64,000 nucleotides of DNA from Drosophila miranda (lineage: Eukaryota; Arthropoda; Insecta; Diptera; Drosophilidae). Positions 57,255 through 64,000 of this stretch are shown piece by piece (positions within the stretch are counted from its first letter, which is position 1; each line of letters starts with the position of its first letter). The notes under the pieces are model-generated. The model saw only the letters and a list, made by a program, of their open reading frames with translations, had not been told where the DNA came from and ran no database searches. The translations under genes were made by a program, and so were the position numbers. The DNA lies in NCBI RefSeq assembly GCF_003369915.1, contig NC_046677.1, positions 24,198,913 to 24,262,912 of the forward strand, given 5' to 3'.

Positions 57255-57292
57255 AGAAGAGAGAGTGGAGAGGAGAGAAGAGGAGAGAGAGT
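57255..57292. promoter_or_regulatory. GlyP: GAGA-rich tract upstream of GlyP
   Basis: GAGAG words are packed between 57255 and 57292, with more up to 57330. GAGA factor (Trl) binds such tracts at paused or tissue-regulated promoters. Location about 430 bp upstream of the ATG fits promoter or 5' UTR. Confidence 0.45.
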
Positions 57293-57719
57293 GGCCAACA
57301 AAGCTTCAGGTAGGAGTGAGGAGGGAGAGTGCATAACAGAGGAACGGAATGCAAGCGACGCTTTGCTCTATGCTCTGTTCTGGTCTGCTGCTGAGAGAGC
57401 CTGATAAGAACCCCAACTGTGTGTCACAGAGAACTCACAATCAGCGCCAAAAGTGAGAGAGCCCGAGAACGAGAAAGCTGAAAAGCTTTGATGGACAAAA
57501 ACAAAAGCATATAATGCACAGCGTCGCCTGAGAAGTGCTCCGGAGTTTGCAGCGAACGGTCCTCTTGGTTTCTTGGTCGATTCTTTTCGCATTCGCTGAC
57601 GGGTTTTTCACACACGCGCACCCACGCATCGGAACAGAATCCACCCATATACATATATACATATATAGTATATATAAATTGTTAAAAAGAGACATATACC
57701 GTATATAACTAGGACAACC

Positions 57720-60700
57720 ATGTCGAAGCCCCAATCGGACGCGGATCGACGCAAGCAAATCTCGGTGCGCGGCATTGCCGAGGTGGGAAATGTGACCGAG
57801 GTGAAGAAGAACTTCAATCGCCATCTCCACTACACCCTGGTGAAGGATCGCAATGTGGCCACTCTGCGCGACTACTATTTTGCCCTGGCGAACACCGTCA
57901 AGGATAACATGGTTGGACGCTGGATACGCACACAGCAGCACTACTACGAGAAGGATCCCAAGGTGAGTGTTACCTCCCCCCCTTACCCCACTCCATTGAG
58001 GGCTATTGATTTTACTCCCACTTCATGGAAAATTCCAAAAAAAAAAAAAACAAAACGTAACCTAACTTTTGCCCTGCCTTTGACCCCCGCAATGTGTGCG
58101 CGCTCCAGGCTAAAAGAGCTAGAAAATGGATTCAATTTATTTTATATTCCATTTTTTATTTTTTTTTTGGGTATTACGACATTTTATTTTTGCGGCCTGT
58201 TGTCCGCCAATTTATTGCGCTGTCCGCTTTGGTGGCCAAATTTATTTTTCTCATCTGGCCGCTTGCTGCACTTCTTTCGCTTTTGTTTTCCTACTCGTTC
58301 GCAATTATCTGTCGCCTCTCCTCTGCCTAATTGCACACCGATTTTTGGCAACATATCCCATAGTGCAATGGGATCAATGCCAAAAACGTGAGAACAATGT
58401 GTGACGAGAGAATGCCCAAAATTGCAAGCTTTCACTGCACGTAAATTGGTTGTGGAAGTGGACCCAAAAGCCGGTTACTGCGGGTTCTCCTCTAGCAGCT
58501 GATTTTAAGGCCTATAACAGCTTATAAATAGCTTCACAGCTGTCGTCGTATTGCTTAAAGAATCTTTAACTATATATATCTACATCTATAAAGTGGCTTT
58601 CTTTTGTATGTTTTTGTGATAACTCAATTGGCATACAATTTCCTTGAGCGAGCATCTCAATTTCGTATTTATTTATTTTCTTTCAACATTTCTATGGCTA
58701 ATGAAGATATCCGCATTAGAAAGATGATACATTTTGTAGCTAAATTCTTATGAAGTACGCCCAAGCTTAGGCCGTCAACCGGCCGTGTATCCAACAGATA
58801 CACAAGTTGCTCAACACGTGCCCAAAGCGTGAGAGCTTTTCATTAGCAAATATTGTTTTTTCGCAGCACATGACAACTCATTGTCCTTGCCTGAATGTCA
58901 GCTTAAATCACTTTCAATTTCGTGCCCCCGTTAATATCTCACAGATACAGCATAACTTTACCGATCTATTAATTATTCATTGAGTACAAATACTCGCAGC
59001 GCCACAGCAATTTCGGCACCCAAAAACTTTCCGGGTAGTACATATACTTTTTTTTTGGTCCATAAATATTTTCAATTTAACTAATTTCGGGGGAAAACTG
59101 CTGTTGTTGCTTCTGTGTATAGCAATGACAAGATACATACATATATACCAAATACATACGTATATAGGCAACAACCGACCGACACACATATTTTCAAGGT
59201 CAATCAAAGGTTATTAACAACAAAACGAAAGCGTCTTGCCCCCCCCGTCTGAGGACTGACAAAAATATAAAGGAAAATTTTTGTATATGCAGTGTCTACA
59301 TTTCTTTGCAGGTTTTTCTCTTATTTTTATTTCGGGTACACTTTGGGGGGATGGGTTTGCTATGCGCTGGTCGTTTGTCATTTGGTTGAGTCGAATTTTT
59401 CCTTTACGTTCAGGTTTTATGGAACTTTTATGTTACCCATTAATAGATCCGATGTTTGTGTTTAGTTTTGGGGCGTGCGGACACGGGCATACAATGCAAT
59501 TAACTCACGCAATCATCAGAGCAGGGAGAGGCGGAGTATATACGAGTATAGTATGGGGTTGATTGTATCTCATGGATACATTGAACAGCTGTTGTGGTGT
59601 GTCTAGAGTTGGCTCTAATTGAAGAACCACTTTCATTCCATCAATTCCAATCTGCAGTAATTTATGTAAATTGAAGAAAGTTCATTGAGTTGGATAACCA
59701 TCTGCCACTACTGGGGGTAAGAGTTCTTCGGAATTTTCCTATATATATAAGTGGAAAACTTTGTGCCACTGAATCCATATGCTTCCAAAACTTATCACCT
59801 AATGGAAACCTAATCCAGTCATTAATGGCCCTTCCTATGCACTTCTGCCATACTTATACATATGTACATATAATGTGGCTATAAGTATATAGGCTATACC
59901 TATAGAAAAACAAAAGCAAACAAATATCATTTATTGTTATCAAAAGCAGCAACGAACAACAATACATATGTACTCGTATGTCTGGTTATAGTTCGCTTTC
60001 GGTTTGGGCCAGAACGTTTGCCAAAGTCCCCTACTTACCGACTACAGTTAGGTGAAATGGCAACCAAATTCTAAAGTTGAATGACTTGAAAAGCTTTTAC
60101 GAGCAAGTTGACACAAAATTTACGTTTTGCCTGCTTTTCGATTAGATAAGCCAAACAATTTTATTCACATTTTGAGAGTGAGGTAGGGTCGTGCTTAGAC
60201 TTGTGGCTCACAACAGCGAAATTTGTATGGGATCTTACCTTAGGAAATGTCTTACCTTATGAGCATTTGAATCACAAATAAATTGTTGCATATCAAATTT
60301 CTGGTATAAGGGGATTAGGAAATATCTAATAATGTTTTCCACCCAGCTAATTTCATTTAATGGTCCATTGCTTTCTCGTATCATAATGCTCAATCCCGAA
60401 TCAATCATTGGACATACTCGTATATCTGATCTCTAGCATATGATCCTAAGTACTCACATGACGATCGTCTCGAGACGCACAAGCGAATTTTTCAAAAAGA
60501 GAGAACCAAAAAACCAATTAACTGGCTTGTGCATGACGAGTTTCACTGATAAGGGAGTTTGTTTTCTCCTTTTGTTGTTGAGCTGCTCCCAAAATTCAAA
60601 TCATAGTATCTCTTGTTCGATTTTGAACGGCTTTCTAACTAATGTTAAGAATCTATATACTCGTATAGTTGGAGAAAAAATTCAACCAATTTCACCCTAC

Positions 60701-63700
60701 TGATTCCCTTTCCTGGTGCATTATTTTCTTGAATCACAACCCAACTTTATTATCGGAAAGTTTGCGGAATGTTTCTAATCAATAAGCTCAACCCTTTAAC
60801 CCCGTTACACGTAGAGATGCTATGATGAGTATTATGCACAAACAAGATCCGTCAAACAAATCTCAGACTTCTAATTAGATGTCGGGCAGGGAGCCAGCAT
60901 GCGGCTGGGGTATGCGTTTTTTAGGGCATAATCTACATATGTCCGCTGATAAGGATTGTCCGGCGCATAGTCGCATACCTTGAAGCCATTAAGTGGCGAC
61001 ACTGTCAACGATGAGATGATGATGCCGTCGACAGTAAACCCGATCACCACATCACCCTAGCATTGACCAGAGATGCAGTAGATAGATTTCCATTCCGATG
61101 CATTAGATTCATGCTCTGCACTCAATCATACAAAGTGCAGCCCGTATCGACAGTACATAATCCTCCTGATAACTGTTGCTACAAACAATCAAATGCCCTC
61201 GTAACATTATGGCAATCAGTGGCAACCGATCGGAATCGGATCGGATCGGATCGAATCGAACCTCTATTAATAGTTTCCATTAAGGCTGCCCTGAAATTAG
61301 CAAACGATTCCAGCGATTGATAACGCCTATGTTGTCATTGGGAGAACTGGGTGACCTTGTGGGGCAAGCCGGCAACGGCACCGGCACATGTCCGGCATAA
61401 CTGGGCATCCGATCGATACGGTTCCTTATCAGGCATTGTACAGGTATGCATTTGGGTGTATGCTGTACAGTTGAGCCTGGGCTAAGAATAGAACCTTGCA
61501 CTTGGCGAATAATTCACGGGCAAAACAAAACCGGTTCTGCTTGAATAATAATCTTAATCCAACTCTCTCTCTCTTTTAAACCCATTGTTGATTTGCTCTT
61601 AAACTCTTCCAAGATACGCTCTTAAAAGCATTCTGATTCACTGAAAGAGTTCATCGTTAGTTTTTGGGTTTATTCTGGAGTGTTTATGGAAGCATTAGAC
61701 TTATACTCGAACAGTGGGCAGTTTGGAAATAACTTGATAAACTTGGTTCAGTGTAATATCACAGGAATCTGCACACAACATTTTATTATGTGTAGTGGTT
61801 TATTGTGTAGGGACATTCTTTGGCCATCGCTCCAATTAGCACTTTCTGTAGAGCGGAATATTCAGTATTTGGCTCGTACTTGTTCTTGTTGGCGTTGTCT
61901 GCTATTTTCTTTGTGTGCTTGTGATTGAGATTCGCTCAATTACGACATGCTCACATGCACATTTTCGTTATCTTGTTGCAGAAGAGCAGAAGGCTCTTCT
62001 ATTTCGTATCTTGCTTGTTTCTTGCTTTATTCGTTCAACGGCCCAATGGTATTTTTTAATCTTGTATTGTATCCAATCTTTAGAACTATTGATCCCTGAT
62101 CCCAAATGTACCTTTCCTATGAATTAATCGCCATCATCCCCTGGTTTTTCTTTCAGCGTGTGTACTACCTCTCGCTGGAGTACTACATGGGTCGCTCCCT
62201 CACCAACACCATGATCAATCTGGGCATCCAGAGCGAATGCGAGGAAGCCATGTACCAGATTGGTCTGGACATTGAGAATCTCGAGGATATGGAGGAGGAT
62301 GCCGGTCTGGGCAACGGTGGTCTCGGTCGCCTGGCCGCCTGTTTCCTCGACTCGATGGCCACTCTGGGTCTGGCCGCCTATGGATATGGCATTCGTTATG
62401 AGTACGGTATCTTTGCCCAAAAGATCAAGAATGGTGAGCAGGTGGAGGAGCCCGACGATTGGCTACGTTATGGCAACCCTTGGGAGAAGGCACGTCCCGA
62501 GTTCATGCTGCCCGTCCATTTCTATGGCCGTGTGATCGATACCCCTGAGGGTAAGAAGTGGGTGGACTCCCAGAAGGTGTATGCCATGCCCTATGACAAT
62601 CCCATTCCCGGCTATGCCAACAATCATGTCAACACGCTGCGTCTGTGGTCGGCCAAGTCACCGGCTGACTTCAACCTGAAGTTCTGTAAGTCCTAAACAA
62701 TTATACTCCCCCTCAAAGAACCTCATATTAAGTGATTTCTCATTTCTGATTACAGTCAACGATGGCGACTACATTCAGGCCGTGCTGGACCGTAACTTGG
62801 CCGAGAACATCTCGCGTGTGCTGTACCCCAACGACAACTTCTTCGAGGGCAAGGAGCTGCGTCTCAAGCAGGAGTACTTCATGTGCGCCGCCACTCTCCA
62901 GGACATTATTCGTCGCTACAAGGCCTCGAAGTTTGGATCCCGCGAGGCGGTGCGTAACTCCTTTGATCACTTCCCTGATAAGGTGGCCATCCAGCTGAAC
63001 GACACCCATCCCTCGCTGGCCATACCCGAGCTGATGCGCATCCTCCTCGACGATGAGCATCTGACCTGGGAGAAGGCATGGGACATTACCACCCGCACCT
63101 GTGCCTACACCAACCACACTGTGCTGCCCGAGGCTTTGGAGCGCTGGCCCGTGTCCCTGCTGGAGTCGATCTTGCCCCGTCATCTGCAGATCATCTATCA
63201 CATTAACTTCCTGCATATGGAGAATGTGAAGAAGAAGTTCCCCACGGATCTGGACCGCATGCGTCGCATGTCCCTGGTGGAGGAGGATGGCGATAAGCGC
63301 GTCAATATGGCACATCTGTCGATTGTGGGCTCCCATGCCGTCAACGGTGTGGCTGCCATCCATTCGCAGATCCTGAAGGACTCGCTCTTCCGTGACTTTT
63401 ACGAAATGGAGCCCGGCAAGTTCCAGAACAAGACCAACGGCATCACTCCACGCCGCTGGCTGTTGCTGTGCAATCCGGGTCTGTCCGATCTGATTGCCGA
63501 GAAGATCGGCGACGAGTGGCCCGTGCATCTAGACCAGTTGGTGGCCCTGAAGAAGTGGGCCAAGGACCCGAACTTCCAGCGTAATGTGGCTCGTGTCAAG
63601 CAGGAGAACAAGCTGAAGCTGGCCGCCATCCTGGAGGCCGACTATGGCGTGAAGGTCAATCCCTCGTCCATTTTTGACATCCAGGTTAAGCGCATCCACG

Positions 63701-64000
63701 AGTACAAGCGCCAGCTGCTCAACTGCCTGCACATCATCACCCTGTACAATCGCATCAAGAAGGATCCCACAGCCAATTTCACACCGAGGACCATCATGAT
63801 CGGTGGCAAGGCCGCACCCGGCTACTATGTGGCCAAGCAGATCATCAAGCTGATCTGTTCCGTTGGTAATGTGGTCAACAATGATCCCATTGTTGGAGAC
63901 AAGCTGAAGGTCATCTTCCTGGAGAACTATCGCGTGACGCTCGCCGAGAAGATCATGCCCGCTGCGGATCTGTCCGAGCAGATCTCCACCGCCGGCACAG
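57720..64000 (+). CDS. GlyP: glycogen phosphorylase (3' end beyond the window)
   Basis: Exons: 57720-57962, 62157-62685 and 62756 to the window end, encoding residues 1-672 of a protein I expect to be about 844 long. The enzyme releases glucose-1-phosphate from glycogen in the cytosol using pyridoxal phosphate. The N terminus [18 protein letters not shown] puts the phosphorylase-kinase target at Ser15, as in muscle phosphorylase. Other landmarks are the AMP-site region HYYEKDPK at 74-81, [33 protein letters not shown], the DTHP block in exon 3 and NGITPRRWL. The exon 2/3 join restores a Phe codon (TTC T|TC AAC). The ATG has a good CAACC context. The sequence ends in ISTAGT, so the EASGTGNMKF block carrying the cofactor lysine (about residue 681) lies just outside. 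No internal stop or frameshift is seen. Confidence 0.97.
57963..62156 (+). other. GlyP: GlyP intron 1 (4.2 kb)
   Basis: Donor AAG|GTGAGT and acceptor TTTCTTTCAG|CGT. The interior has no supported gene or exon; it holds AT-rich DNA, two CAGCTG E-boxes near 58497 and 58538, several TACTCGTA words and an ATCGG run at 61227-61260. At this size it is a plausible place for tissue enhancers or an alternative start. Confidence 0.85.
61227..61260. repeat. ATCGG/ATCGA pentamer repeat
   Basis: About six pentamer units drifting from ATCGG to ATCGA. Confidence 0.85.
62686..62755 (+). other. GlyP: GlyP intron 2 (70 bp)
   Basis: GTAAGT donor and GATTACAG acceptor; phase 1, restoring the reading frame [16 protein letters not shown]. 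Confidence 0.93.

Noticed and set aside
62740..63528. 262-codon minus frame opposite GlyP exon 3
   Set aside because: Antisense shadow of a highly conserved phosphorylase exon.

Overview
The window is nuclear DNA of a drosophilid fly. It has compact genes with 63-72 bp introns bounded by GT..AG, Drosophila core-promoter words (DRE, Ohler Motif 1, TCT initiator, motif-5 E-box), GAGA tracts and long AT-rich intergenic DNA full of microsatellites. Products match, from memory, Drosophila RpS26, nucampholin (ncm/CWC22), bicoid stability factor (bsf/LRPPRC), glycogen phosphorylase (GlyP) and an intronless pyruvate dehydrogenase E1-alpha paralogue like CG7024. In D. melanogaster I recall all of these on chromosome arm 2L, so the window is probably Muller element B of a species whose gene order differs from melanogaster. 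An obscura-group fly is a guess, not a result.

Layout. 1-15.2 kb is gene-poor. It holds a GGACTG hexamer array (2.4 kb), a three-copy tandem repeat of about 400 bp (7.1-8.3 kb) and a dense CGATA/DRE cluster (11.6-12.1 kb). 15.2-18.05 kb is a small dynamic block: a LINE reverse-transcriptase-like relic, a dispersed repeat shared with 54.7 kb, two tandem secreted Kunitz inhibitors on the minus strand, and a frameshifted unidentified coding relic. 18-26.9 kb is again without a supported gene, with a 176-bp tandem duplication at 21.3 kb.

26.9-41.1 kb is the gene block. The E1-alpha paralogue is on plus. RpS26, ncm and bsf follow in tandem on minus, each with its own promoter signals. They serve mitochondrial carbon entry, translation, splicing/exon-junction loading and mitochondrial mRNA stability; I see nothing linking them beyond being neighbours.

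41.1-56.3 kb is gene-poor, with short tandem repeats and a MITE-like element at 54.5 kb. 56.3-64.0 kb holds GlyP on plus. A duplicated E-box promoter module lies upstream, the first coding exon carries the regulatory serine, intron 1 is 4.2 kb, and the gene runs off the window end about nine residues before the pyridoxal-phosphate lysine.

Coding-exon boundaries were worked out by hand from splice consensus and frame; all close without internal stops. No tRNA, rRNA, known microRNA or CRISPR array was recognised. No wholly new multi-gene system was found. The best leads are the duplicated GlyP promoter module, the stop-free ncm intron, the RpS26 poly(A) signal fused to its stop codon, the E1-alpha paralogue lacking one phosphorylation serine, and the CGATA cluster.
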